A program made the position numbers and the translations under genes. DNA of 64,000 nucleotides from Epiperipatus broadwayi (Eukaryota > Onychophora > Udeonychophora > Euonychophora > Peripatidae): NCBI GenBank assembly GCA_028023455.1, contig JAQFVV010006547.1:684001-748000 (forward strand), written 5' to 3'. This document shows, piece by piece, positions 49,837 to 62,920 of this stretch; within the stretch, counting starts at the first letter, position 1, and each line of letters starts with the position of its first letter. Below the pieces are notes generated by a model. That model did not search any database and was not told the DNA's origin. It worked only from the letters and a program-made list of their open reading frames with translations.

Positions 49837-52658
49837 TGAAGCAATCGATGTCTAATCATCATCGAGCTTCATGTTTCACCACCTATACTAACCTCCTAGG
49901 GTACACAATTCAGACCTTGCTATAAATATATGCTATTCACCCACACACTGTATGCCTAATGATTAGAGAAATTAATAAAATTAAAACTATTTAGTAAAGT
50001 AAAACAGTAGTGTGCACGATGTGTATATATATGAATGAAGCAATAATGGTATTAATGTTTATTGTTGACAACTAAACATTTTCTTTATATAATTGTAAAT
50101 TTTTTTTTTGTTATATCTATATGTACTTTGATTTAAAGTATGTAATTAAACTATTTAATGTGACAACAAAGAAGAATGGGGGAGGCTTGAAATCCTAAAA
50201 TAATTTTTGTTTAAATTCAGCTTGTTGCCTTTAATTAAAATTGTCAATTGCAATTAAGATCGAAAACAAATCATTTATCAGTTGTTGTCAATGATTTAAA
50301 ATAGCTAAAAATGGTACTTTGAGCCTTATCTGTATAAAAACATGTTAATTAAATGTTGTTTGTAAAGGGGATTATAGAGATAGTGTATAAAAAGAGCCCA
50401 TAAGACCCTTTAAAGGCAGTCTGTGATTTTCCCTTGATAAGTTAGTTACTTGATAAATCAGTTAGTTACTTTCGCTTGATCAGTTGGTTACTTTTACGTT
50501 CCTGATTCAAAAAGTGTTGCCAGACCATCATTTAAGAAGTCAAGAGAAGTTTAGTGCCATGGAGCATGAGTAGTGGAGCCATCCACCTTTCTTTTTCCTT
50601 TCAGAGGACTATCTACCAACCATAAAATTCCATCTTACCGGCCATATGAGATGATGCAGATTTGCCAACCTGCCTGCCCGCTGCTATGCTATCTTAGGTA
50701 AAGTCATGTAATTTAGAGCTGCCTTAATACAAACATTCACGGGTGATTTATAATTTGTCGCTAAATTATTTCAAAGATCCATTTATGATGTTTTGCTAGT
50801 TTTCTCTCTCTATAATCCTTTATTAATACTTATGTAATTTTAAATATACGTTTGCTTTCACGTTTAATTTATGTTTATATAACTTTATGCGGCTCAATTA
50901 AATGTATACAACTTATTTTGTTTAATATATATATTATTTTCTCTAATATGTCGGTACTCAATCAATCTCGCGACTTTAATTAAATTCATTAGTAAAATTT
51001 TATTCATTTGTTTATTTAAAATAGAAATCGTTCGCTAGGTTGGTTGTATACCTAAAAGTATTTTATTGTGGATGCTTATTTTATTTTGTTGTTTAGTTGC
51101 CTTTATAAAAGATTGCGACATCTAATATAAAATTCCACCTTCTCTTACCAGTGCCCAGAGGGCTATTTCTTTAATTAATATGTATATGGAATTAAATCTT
51201 AAATGTAAATTTTATTAGTTTAATGATGTAGAAAGAGTTACTATTTTGTTACACTTTGTTAAATGACTCAAGGATTGAAAACAGATTATTGCACAAGAGG
51301 TTAGACAATTTCCAAGTTTTAAAATAATGTTATAAAATTATATTCATGTCCAATAACATTGCTGGCATACCATCCACTTTATTCTGATATTTTATCTTCT
51401 CCATTTCTCGATTGTTTAGTCATTGGGAACGTCTAAAGCTCCCACCCTACTTTTCAAAAATTGTTCATAATCAGGAACACTACTTCCTGTGGAACGTAAA
51501 GTTTATAAAATTATGTGCTGCAAATTACAGTACATCCAGATTCTGGGCTCTCAAACCCAGCCTTTCCTTCGATATCGCTCTGTCAGAATGCGCAGACATA
51601 TCAAATATAGATTCATCTCAAGTATTCTTTTAAATGATAAAATATCCAAATGCCATGAAGGCCAGATTCCTTTAATTGTATGCTAGTACTGTTACTTTGC
51701 TCTTCAATTTGAGCATCCGTCCATCTAATCTTAATAAGTCGCAATGATGTGTTAAAGATAATGATTCATTTCATAAAAATACATTTAGTTCATTGATTTA
51801 AGCTGCTTTCTTTTAAAAAACTGTTATTGATTCCCATAGACATAAATCTAATTTATATTAATGATTGCATAACTTACTCTCGTAAATAAAGCGCATTGTT
51901 TGTTTTTTATTTCTAAAAGATGTCTTTGCCAAACAATGCGAATAAAAGTATAAATAATGGTTCTCCTAAGAAGTACCAGATTGAAATAATATATTTTGCC
52001 CATTATTAAATAAATCATTTATTGTTAAAACTGTCATGATCTTTTATATTTAATTTTGGCATCCACAATGCTCCATAGCAAAAGTCAAATCCGCACAAGT
52101 TATAAAACACTATAAAATTGTATCTGTAAAATTATATTTATTAAATGAGTGATAGAGGGGATTTTATACAACAAATTCCCATGTTTTGTAAATAAACAAT
52201 ATTGTCCAAAGTGTGAAACTAGTTGGTAAAATATACATATGTTTTCTTAATCTTTTGTAATATATATATGTGTTTGTTTAATATTTGTTAAAAATATCTA
52301 TTTCATGTAAATCCTGGTTTGTCGTTGAATTATTATTTAGAACTATTTTCTTTAGCTAATAGCTTAGCATTAGTGAATAAATAACTATAATAAATGTAAT
52401 TCCTGGGCTACTCCGACCTCGATCATCATCATTAGTCTGATCTTATGCTCTACCGCTTTGCTTCTGGGCACGGATTTAAAATAATTTTACTGTGTCATCA
52501 GATTGTTGTTCATTGGGTCAGAGATTCGAAGAATAGGCAAATAGGTTAGAATTCAGGACTGCTCCAGACCTGTGTATCTCAAGCAGGATCGGATTCGAGG
52601 TACTTTTGCTTAGGATTTGAATCTTGTTAAGTGAGCATACTATTTTGACCCGTACAAT
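49837..52658 (-). mobile_element. Large dispersed repeat, copy 3 (inverted)
   Basis: Read on the minus strand, it starts ATTGTACGGGTCAAAA (from 52658). Island 1 follows to about 52400, with AGCAAAAGTACCTCGA, CCTATTTGCCTATT and AACAACAATCTGATGA in the same order as in copies 1a and 2. Island 2 is at about 51700-51400 (TTCTGACAGAGCGA, compare TTCTGCCAGAGCGA in copy 2). Island 3 is at about 50640-50560 (GAAAGGTGGATGGCTCCACT). The hairpin TGAAGC...GCTTCA is at 49871-49837. The spacings are like those of the other copies, with no later insertion. A short tandem motif (variants of TTGATAAGTTAGTTACTT on the plus strand) lies at 50434-50495. Small ORFs at 51412-51686 are not conserved in other copies. 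Confidence 0.68.
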
Positions 52659-53417
52659 ACCCACCACACACACATTTCATTCTTATATGATAATATAGTA
52701 ATATGTTTGGATGGATTTTTAAGTCAATTGCAACCTGTATAGAGGTGTAGTAATTGCTGTCTAGTGTAAATTCATCCCTGAAGAAAGTTGAAGGCACTGA
52801 GTTTGAATCCAGAGGCATAATGGAATCCAAAAGTGGGGTGAGATATGGATGAACTAGGCCAAATTGTATCTAAATTAAATGTATAAACTTAGAGCTAGCC
52901 CATTGGAGGTAGATACGATCTTAGTCTAGGTACTTCATCACCTCCGTCACAGTATTCTAACCAAAGGCCCTAGGTCTGACTGTAGTGAGATATGTTTTCC
53001 TCTCTTCTGGTGGTCCATTACATATGTATATATATTATGGATCTGATTATTTTTTTATGCTTAATGTCAGGTGATGCCCAAATCAATTAAATACATTTAA
53101 ATAATTTAAACATACATTGGCTGAAAAATACTATATATATGTGTAGCTTTTTTTACTTGGCTGAATAAAAAATAGAATATGGAGTTTCATAAGCAATGTG
53201 GATATTTAAAACCAAAGTACAATCACTGACAAAGAAGACTTTAAAATAATTGTTTGATGTAAATTGTAAAGAAGATGATCATTTGCTGATTGTGTTCACT
53301 GTAGATTTTTGATGCAGTAAAAGCCAATCCTACATCATAAAAATATCACAGTCCTATTAAATTCATGGATAGTATTTTAAAATAAGATGTTAATATTTTT
53401 AACAGTTAGTGAATATA
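52659..53417. other. Unidentified GC-richer patch, then AT-rich
   Basis: The segment 52690-53000 is richer in G and C than its flanks and abuts the start of copy 3. It includes GTAATTGCTGTCTAG and CACCTCCGTCACAG. It could be part of another decayed repeat. I could not match it within the window. Confidence 0.35.
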
Positions 53418-53547
53418 TTTTGATCACCTTTTTAGCAATCATATAATAATTCAGTTGATGTTTTTTTGTGATATAACTAGTCCATTTTGATCACCTTTTT
53501 AGTAATTATAAAAGAATTGAGTTGATGTAATTGATATAACTAGTCCA
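53418..53547. repeat. Tandem duplication, 67-bp unit
   Basis: Unit one (53418-53484) and unit two (53485-53547) both begin TTTTGATCACCTTTTTAG and end GATATAACTAGTCCA, with a few substitutions and a 4-bp length difference in the middle. It is a local duplication that has aged slightly. Confidence 0.9.
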
Positions 53548-56500
53548 TCTTCTCGTTTAGATTTGGACAAAGACGTCCTGATAAATGAAATTAAAATAGT
53601 CTTTTTTGTTTTCAATTTTAAAAATGAAAAAGCTAAATGTTTGGGGAAATTTTAAATTATAGTAATAATATATTTATTGAATTTTTTTTTTGGAATATGG
53701 CTTCTGAAGTTATATTTCCTAATTATAAAGTTGCTTTTTTTTGTTTCATTTTATATATAAAAAAGAAAGTAAAAATAAAATGCTTTTATGGATTTTGTTA
53801 AATTGGTTGCTTCTATTCAAAGATAAATAGCGTTTGAGACTGAATTGGTTTTAGAAGATCTGAAAGCACAATAGAAATAGTTTTTATCACCAGAAAAATG
53901 GGAGAGAGATTTTGGAAGTAAAAACACAATATTAACAGTCTTAATTATATATATATATGAAACCAAATATGAGATTTATCTAACATTACATTTATCCAAC
54001 AGTGTTGACTAGATCTCAAAGTCCAAATAACAAACAGATTAAAAATGAAAACCTTATTTGCCAATAAGATTTTCAATAGACAGTAATTCTGAACATTATA
54101 AGCAGTAAAAGCAAATCTGAATTAAAGTATGAACTTCAGTTATAGTATTTGTTTAGATTTTCTGTGTTAGTTAATTTAAAATCTTAGCAGGAGGGAGGAG
54201 TAGTTTTCATTTTTTATTTGTCTTCAATTTGAACTTCATAATCTAAGTAGAACCTCTGGTTAAATATAAACATTAGTTGTCATGGTATTTGATTCTAATA
54301 TAATATCCATATTTGGATTTTTTTATATAAACTGTTGAGCAGACTTTTAAAATTAGTCTTACCTTTAAATATAAAATAAAAAATTTATTAATAAAAAAAA
54401 AGCTGTAATAATTCCAAGGTTATTCAGATTTGATCCATGTTATGTATATGAATTTGAGTTACTGCCTATTTAAAATTTTAGCAGCAGATAAAAAATGATT
54501 TCCATTTTTCTTTTTGTAATTTGGATTCTATTATCTAGGTTGTAATCTTGTATAAATGCTATGTTCTTGTGATGTTTATATTTATTTATATTATATAGCT
54601 TCTATATGCTGAAATTAGAGGGAAGTTTTTTTTACTGGTAGTGGATTTGAAGCATTTGAAATGAAAACTAGTGTTAAATTGTTTAAATTTGCAACTAATT
54701 TCTTTTTTTTTTAATGTTTGTAATCTTTAAAACAGATCTTTATCTTTTTGATTTTTAAATTAATAGTATGCTAATCACTATTGGTATTTTTGCAATTCTA
54801 AAGATGGCTGATAGAAAGATATTTAGAGTTTGAATGCCACTTGTAATAGTGTAGTATTTAATGAATAATGTTAAAAAAGACTTCATAGCACCAATAGTAG
54901 ATTAAAAATCTGCAGTAACATTTATCCCAGATGGTTTTTAAATTGAAAAAAAAAAAAGAATCATTTTAAATAGCTTCAGAAATTTTTAAGTAGAAAGTCA
55001 CAGATGTTACAGGTGTTGTAGTAGGCTGCTGTTTTATTCATTCTAGTATGATTTGTGCAACTAAAGTTAGTTTAATGCCTGGCTATTATTTTGTCCAAAT
55101 TATTGTATGGAAATGAGATCCAAACTTCTATTGATGTAATGTAAAGATATTTGAAAAAATTGTTCAAGGTGATTCTATATGATTGTAAAAAGATGGTAGT
55201 CTGAATGTAAGACTTGTTAGAATATTCTTTACATTATTGAATGAAGAGATTGAATAGTAAAGATTTTCTAAAAATGTATCTTATTGTAAACTTGAGTATG
55301 ATTGTAATGGGGAGGAAAAGCAGATTTTAATTGCATTATTAACTTTATATCACTTTCTAAAGAAATATAATTTTAACTTTCATTAATTAGAACCTAATAA
55401 TAAAATGTAATGATAGGAACAAGTTGCAGTCTTTCAGAAGTAAACTTTGCCAAAGAAGCAGATTGTAAGATGTAATGCTCCCATCTTGAAGAACCAGTAC
55501 ATAAAATATGTGAATACATTTGTAATATATTAGTTGAATTGTAAAGTCATAATAAGTTCATCTGTAATTTCTTTATTATTAATTTTTATTTTTTTTAGAG
55601 TTATAATCGTCATTATCATTTACAATTGGTTGCTTTAGGAGTGAACTTAACATACATTCATGTTGCAGCTTAATAGTTTTAGTTATTTATTCGACTCTAT
55701 ATTGTAATAATCAATATAATTAACTTATCTATATACTCTTGTTAAAATAAATTATGAATTATCAATTTTACTAGTATTTAAATCATATATTTCCTTATCA
55801 AGAAAATAGCCACATATTTTTCATTGTGCTAAGCTTGAAAGTTTTTTGGAAGAAAAATAGCTTCACTGATGTGCATTTAGAGCGCAGTATAGTAATTTAA
55901 GTTTTATTATATATATATTTTTCCGGGCATTACGTGATATATTATTACTTAATGACATTTAATAATATCACTATTGTAAAAACAATTGTTTTATCTTAAA
56001 AAGAAAATTTATATATATTTAATTAGTAATGGTATTACATAAATGACTTTCATGGAATCTATCTTACAGTAGCATGCTTTTGACTAATTACCTTAAATTA
56101 TTATAATGTGATCTAGGAGAATTCTTTATGTACTATACTATTATTATTTTAAACTTATTGCTGTACTATAATGATTAGAAAAAAAAAATCCTCCACAGGA
56201 ACAAATTAGTCTAAATTGTTGAATGATTAACTGTCATAGTTTATAAAACATAAAAGCATTTCTTTTTAACAAATTTAAATATCTAATATATAATTATTTG
56301 AGTGATATATATAAACTTTTACAATTCATATATATATATGCGTCGATAGATATATACATATCTATTTAGTATATACTTTTATAATACTAAGGAGGCAAAC
56401 AGAATGCTACTTTTGCAAAAGTTGTATATCTTAATTAATAATAAGAAAGAATCCCCCTCCCCTCCTCTTTTATCCTTTATAAGGAATTGAATCAGGAACT

Positions 56501-56744
56501 TTATGCTTAACAGGAAACTAATCTGTTATTACGCTTATTGGCTCATCTCTGATAATAGTAAAATTGTAATAATAATCAGTTAATTGTATTTTTTTTTTTA
56601 CTATCTCTATACTTTAATAAATTAGATAACTATTTGCAAAATAAAATTATTAATTTTATTTATAAATAAAAGCAATTTTTTTTTATCAAATTTAATAAAA
56701 CATTTTTTTAAAAAATCCGCATTTTTGATAAGTTTCATTTTTTC
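53548..56744. other. AT-rich, no gene seen
   Basis: No supported ORF, RNA gene or repeat. Only homopolymer and (AT)n tracts. Confidence 0.55.
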
Positions 56745-58010
56745 CTCCACCGTTTTCTTGATAAAAAGAAGATGGGGAGGGGAGAGATATCAGATTTTCT
56801 TTTGATCATTAGCAGATATTTCATATCTGCAGTAAATTCCCTTTCACACATCCATTTGCCCCTTATTGCTCCCTCTTGTCACACGTGTCAGAAGGGTCTG
56901 ACTCCTTGCCCTAACCTTTTGCTATCGGATTTAGTTCTATCAATCACAGCTAACATACAGAATTTTATCACTTGATCTCATGAAGCCCTCATTTATATTG
57001 CTGATATACATGCAAGGTGTCAGCTGCCCAGACTGGCTCATTTCTCAGCAAGAAATGAAAGGTTGTTGTGAAGAGCTTCTGGGATTTTATTAAATCTTTC
57101 ATACACTTTTTTTTCATTAAATTGAAATACATATGAAATCATTTTTTTTCGTAGTGAGGTATGAATTTGGTATGTGTTCTTTGAAACACAGCTGTGATAG
57201 ATTTTTTTTTTTTTAAAGAATGTATTGTGTACTGTATACTTTTATTTATTTATTTAAAAAAAATTTTTTTTTTTAAATAAATATAAATTTTAAATTTATT
57301 ATTTAATTGATACTAAGAAAATTATTATATATATTTTTAACAGTGTGCATGCGTATACATAACTATATGTACAAGTAATATATAGCTACATATAAGGCAT
57401 GTATATATTATCTTCTCAGAAATGTAGATATCTAAGTAATCGAATGGTATTGTCTACATTAACGCCGCTTTTTCTACTTTTTTTTTTTAGAACTTCATCA
57501 TAAAATCGTCAAACTGTAAGTCTTTATGTATGTATGATAAGTTCTCTTCCGAAGGCAAGATGAGATGATTAATTGGTCACTTTGACTAATCAATAAGATA
57601 ATCATTATCTGTAGTTTTTATTATTGCTTGCCACTTTTTAAAATCTTTTTATATCATTGAAAAAGTACCTAGTAGAATGATTAATCTATCCAGGTATATT
57701 GGTATCAAATGCATATAATCAGATTTAGGAGTCCCCTCCCCCTGTAACTGGGTCATAAGCAAATTATTTTTGGTTAGAATATAAACTAAGAATGGAAAAC
57801 TACCCCAAATCTCACCATTTATCGAATGACAAGCTCACTAAATATTTTTTCCTAGAAGGAGCAGTTGAAAGACTTTTTTACATCGTCTGTTTAAAGGCTG
57901 TTTTATATTTTTATTTATATCAATAAGATGCTTGTAGATAATGATTTATTTGATTCTGTTATCAAGAAACTCCAACCTTCTCCTCCTCTCCAAATACAAT
58001 TCATTAAAGA
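56745..58010. promoter_or_regulatory. GC-richer island, candidate regulatory element
   Basis: The block 56745-57080 is clearly richer in G and C and free of low-complexity runs. It includes GTGTCAGCTGCC (an E-box) and the hairpin CATTTCT-cagca-AGAAATG. After a T-rich interval, 57520-57800 packs many homeodomain-type cores close together (ATTAATTG, CTAATCAAT, TAATCATTATC, ATTAATCTATCC). Such density is what developmental enhancers look like. The 67-codon frame at 56772-56975 is not recognisable as a protein. The regulatory role is inference only. Confidence 0.25.
57491..57515 (+). other. Possible 25-nt microexon
   Basis: A strong acceptor-like tract (CTACTTTTTTTTTTTAG, ending 57490) and a near-consensus donor GTAAGT (57516-57521) flank 25 bases beginning AACTTCATCAT. 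In AT-rich DNA such T tracts are common, so chance pairing cannot be excluded. Confidence 0.2.
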
Positions 58011-59139
58011 TATCAAGATGAACAAAAAACTATTTAATTCACATATTCTGGTTATTATTCACTAGCAAATGTGGAAATAAATGTCACGTTTTTTGTTAAT
58101 GAATCAACATTAAAGCTAATATATGTTGTTTGTGCAATTTTTATTTACTTATGTGCCTTCAGTTTATGTTAATTTGTACTTATTTTTTATGTACATTATG
58201 ATTTATGATAGAAATGAAAAATATCTATGAAACCAATTTTTATTCGTATTTTATCTTTCTGCCAATTGTTTTGCTTTTGTAATTGATTTCATTTACTAAA
58301 TTTAATATAATAGATGACGCATAGCATTAGTAAATAAATTTAAATGTAGTATTCTTATTTAATATTAATTGAAACATTGAAAAATTCCGAAGTCCTTTCA
58401 TATGTAGTTTGGCTTGTAATCATATTCAGATCCAAGTAATTAATATTATTTAATATAATTCGAAATTATTAAAGTAATAAATATATTAACTGACAAAAAT
58501 AAATTATTTGATAATTTTACTATCTTCTTGTTAAATTGTAACAAAATCTATATTTTATATTAAACTAAATTAAATGAATAATATATTTTTAGAAATGCAA
58601 AATTTGAAATCTACTTAAAGCAAACACACACACACAAAACATTTACTATGTTATTAACAGATATTGGTCACATGATTATATTCAGAGGAAAACAATTGCA
58701 GAAACTACAATTAAAATAATTTCAAAAGTAGTCTCAAAAATTTATAGTTGAATCTATGTACACACATAGGTTTACATGTGTGCACCCATATAGCTTGTTC
58801 AGTCACGAAAAAACAAAAACAAATTCAAGATCTAAAGTTCTTCGTTTGATTGCTAAATGAGGGGGTTTGATCTGTTATATTCTTCCAGTCATCTTCATCT
58901 TTAAACATCATCTGATCTCCTGGGATAATGAACACATGAGTATAAACGTGTGTGTATATATAAACAAATTAAAACAATTATCCTAAATTTAACGTGTAGG
59001 ATAATGTGACATGTAAGATAGTAAGTCAGTAAGTGTAAATATTTGATTTGAAGAATATTTATATTCAGTTTAATGTATGCATATATGTTTTTTCATAAAA
59101 AATCTATTGCAGGTTCACTTTTTCTCATTATTTCTCTAT
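58011..59139. other. AT-rich, no gene seen
   Basis: Nothing beyond low-complexity AT-rich sequence and a short (AC)n near 58625-58637. Confidence 0.55.
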
Positions 59140-59184
59140 ATATAAATGAGATTTTTTATTTATTTTTAATCATGCATCATCTTA

Positions 59185-59730
59185 CAAATTTACTTTATAT
59201 TAGTCAATATTTTTAGTAAGTATTTATTCACAACAATCACTTCTCAATATACAGATAATTAATTATGAATTACTACATTTCATTTTATCTCAGATATAGA
59301 CTTTAAATTTAATAAAATATTAATATAACTATAATATTTGTGTAGTAGCATGACAATCTTTTTTTTTTTAAAAAAAAAAAAAAAAATCCCATTTTTTAAA
59401 CTATGCATTATGATTTATAATTGATGTCATTTTGAATTTCAAATATATAATCATATTCATTGAAAAAGTTGGGTTAATGATCTCATGATGCACCAAGGTC
59501 TGCTCATTTGGGCCAAGTCCCACATGCACATCAGTATTTTACATTTATTTAATATATTACACAAATTTATTTTATAAAAGCTATACTTTTAAGAAAGCCA
59601 TTATTCCCAATAATCGCTTTTCAATGACTATTTAAATGATTAGTAATCATGCTTTATTAGATTAGAAATTATTACATTTCACTCATCCTTAGATATGAAC
59701 TTTAATAATATTCACATATATAATATTCTT
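59185..59730. repeat. Diverged direct duplication, ~380-400 bp apart
   Basis: The block 59185-59345 and the block 59560-59730 share an ordered set of landmarks: ACAAATTTA, TTTTAGTAAG / TTTTAAGAAAG, AATCACTTCTCAAT / AATCGCTTTTCAAT, ACTACATTTCA / ATTACATTTCA, and AGATATAGACTTTAA / AGATATGAACTTTAA. Offsets grow from about 377 to 400 because of indels. A T11/A17 run (about 59359-59386) lies between them. Confidence 0.5.
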
Positions 59731-62700
59731 TGTTCTGAGATATAACCATGTATTTAGTGTTAATTGTGCATTTTATTAATTTATAAGATTTAATAATTAT
59801 TTATTTAATTATTTTCATTTTCTACTTTGATATTAGTTGCCCTGTGTGATTTAATGAAGGAGACAAATTGCAGACTACTTAAAATTCAATAGATTATGAT
59901 TCCAGCTTTGTCATTGCTATTGCTTGAACTATCTTTTTGAACACACTTGATTTTGTGCAATGATTGAATGGCAGATTCTGTAGCTTAAGGTTCTTAGATT
60001 ATGATTTAGCTCTATCACTTTCAGTGCACAATTTTTTTAAGAAGTTCCAGGCATTAAACTATTTCAATATTATTTTTAATTAAAAAGCACCAATTTGTGT
60101 TCACACTTGTCTTTGCCTATCATCTTTATACAATCATCATCAATTTTAATTCACATTTGATAAATATTTGAAGCATTGCCATGTCATCAGCAAAATAATG
60201 CAATGAACCTTTCCATCCCAATGCTAACTTATCAAAACCATATTCATTAAGTTTATTCAAAGAAATAATAAAAGAAAATAGAAGTTAGTTAAACTTTATT
60301 TCCATCTCTTTTTTAAGAAAATTATTTAATTTTACAAATATTTTTGTTTCTTTGAGAAAGTATGTAATATTAATCTCTTTTCCAGTTAGCATGTTTGTTT
60401 GTTTTTTAAAATTATCCACTAAAACATTTTTCTATCAAAAGTTTTTTGAAAATCATTGAAACTAATAACTTCTTTTTTTTTTTTTTTCATAAATCTCTTC
60501 ACAATATATCTTATCAATCCTATTATCTTTCTTAATTCTCTACTTTTTCTAAATGCAAACTACATTTCTTTCATAAACATGTCCAACTTTTTGAAAAATA
60601 TACGTCTTCAATATCTCACCTGCATTCAAAACGATTTACTGCACTAACATCATCATATTTTCATGCATTAAATATTTTTCTGCAAAGAAACTATAATTAT
60701 TGAAAAAATGTCTACTGGTCTATTCAGAGTCATAAATTATAATTACAAATATTATGTAATTTTTCTACCCTCATACATATATCTTTCATTAAGTTCCTTA
60801 CACTTTCTGGTTTTTTTCCAACATTGTTTTTTGTTATGTTGTCCTCTATTATTATTTTGCAGCCCATTTTATTCTTATTCAGCTCATTTTTTTCTACTAA
60901 TATATAGAGTTTAAGATTCTTATTATATATATATATATATATAAATCACTTGTATATTCTTTTCATACTTTTTATTCACCTTTTTTAATAGTGATTTTCC
61001 ATTTTTAAATTTTATTAGTATTATATTTTTGCAATTTTTACTTTTCTCATCTGAAGTATTTTAATCCATTGTAAATTAAATTAAATCAAATGTATCTTTA
61101 ATTTATCATTTCCCCATCTCACTACATTATTTATCTAACCATAATTATGCAACTTACCTGTCACATAGATCCATTTTCTGAAAAGCATTTTACATGTTCA
61201 TTTACCAAATACAAAGTTTATACATTTTCATCTTTTATTTTCTTTCAGTTTTATTAATCTTTTCAGTTATAAAATTGAATTGTGGCTATTTATGCTTTTT
61301 TATTTTTTATTGCTCTTAACTATTAAGGTATTATTGTTATGATGATGTTAATTAAACCAACTTACATTTCTCATGATATGCAGATTAAGTATGAATCTAT
61401 ATGCATATATTTAACCAAGGCATATGACTGAACAGTGCTTTGACAGTTGTTGTTTTTTTTTTTTGTTATTGTTATATTATTGCTATTATTGTTATTAATT
61501 TTAAATGTTTGAATCATGCTTGAGTATTTTCATGGAAGATATTTATTATTTCTACATTTTTATGTTTAAATTTATAAATGTGTGTGTGTATATGATTGAA
61601 CTATTTGTCTGCCAATCTCACTAGCATATTATAGATTTAATGAAGACAAAATGATGTAAGCTGATTGTAGCTGAATACTTATTTGATGAATGAATAATTG
61701 GATAATAAATATAAAATTAAATCAGCTTTGTTATATATTATATATCATTATGATTATTTATATGTATTTACTAAATGACAGATTAGAACAGAAAATAATT
61801 TTTGATAATGGCAATATTATTTATTCATAAGTAAGTTATTGAATGGCTGGCTCTATTGCCCAGAAATTTATAAAAAGTTTTTGCATTGAAAGTCACAGAA
61901 CTGAGCATGATTCATGGATTTTAAGCTCCAGAGATTACCCTTCTACCAAACTATGTAGGACATTTATTAATTAGTTTGTAATATAGTATTAGCCTTATTT
62001 ATGTAGGGAATTATGAAGGATATTGTGAGGCAGGGATCATATATCTATTCAGCCATGCCCATGACTTATATTTGAATCTGGACTAAATCTTAATTTTTTA
62101 TTTCCAGTCAGGATTACAATTAATTAATTCTCTTTTCATTTTTCAACTATCAAGTATTGGCCCATAAATATATATCTAGTTATTTTTTATGCAGGGTAAT
62201 ACAAAAATGAAAAATTACATAAATTTTTCATTCAGAATTAGCAAGCTTGACGCATAATGTCTTTTTGTTGTTGCTTTTTTACAGACTACTGGAGAAGTTT
62301 TTGACAGATAAGACTATTTAAAGACTGTTTATCATTTATCTATATGCTTTTGCACAACAAAATTTAGTATAAAGATACAAAGAATAAAGCAAAATAGGAA
62401 ACTAACTCTAAACATATTTATAGTGTGGCTAAGTTATTTTTTATTAATAATGATAACAATTTTTGCTCAAAAACTAACATCAAAAACATTAATTATTGAG
62501 CCTTTAGGATTTTTTAGCATGAAATATTTAGTTGTTTTTATGATTACACAGTGAAATAATTTTTAAATTTATGAATAAGACTCAAGTTAGAGTTTATAGA
62601 ATGTTTGTTCAAAAACTAGTAGTCTTAATATAAATATACTATGTCCCTAGTTGTTGATAAATTCTTAGGAGATTTTGTGAGAACTGCAGAATCATTTTTG

Positions 62701-62850
62701 AATATTGTAAATTAAAACAAAATTGTCCAATTTTTTTTTGTATAGGAGATTCAAATTAGGGCCATTTATTTTTATAAAATTTGTATAAGAAATCAGACTT
62801 GAAAAGTTTTTAGTCTTTTTGAATTCAATATCTAATCATCCCTATTTTAA
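59731..62850. other. AT-rich, no gene seen
   Basis: T-rich low-complexity sequence. The plus-strand ORFs near 60456-60914 are translations of T-rich DNA (phenylalanine, leucine and isoleucine). An (AT)n run lies at 60925-60943. Confidence 0.55.
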
Positions 62851-62863
62851 CACCCCCCCACAC

Positions 62864-62896
<33 letters not shown>

Positions 62897-62920
62897 GGTG
62901 GGTATGTGGGTGGGTGTGTA
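62850..62920. repeat. Compound microsatellite C/CA/TA/TG/GGGTG
   Basis: A C run and CACACA pass into (TA)n, then (TG)n, then GGGTGGG-type repeats. The two halves can pair as a cruciform (CACACATATAT with ATATATGTGTG). Confidence 0.85.

Noticed and set aside
50380-50705. TATAAAAAG followed by a transcript-like block and an AG|GTAAAG donor, looking like a promoter and first exon on the plus strand
   Set aside because: The block falls inside copy 3 of the large repeat and is antisense to it. Its GC-richer part matches island 3 of the other copies, so repeat homology explains it better.
60456-60914. Hydrophobic plus-strand ORFs resembling membrane proteins
   Set aside because: T-rich DNA automatically yields phenylalanine-, leucine- and isoleucine-rich translation; there is no other support.
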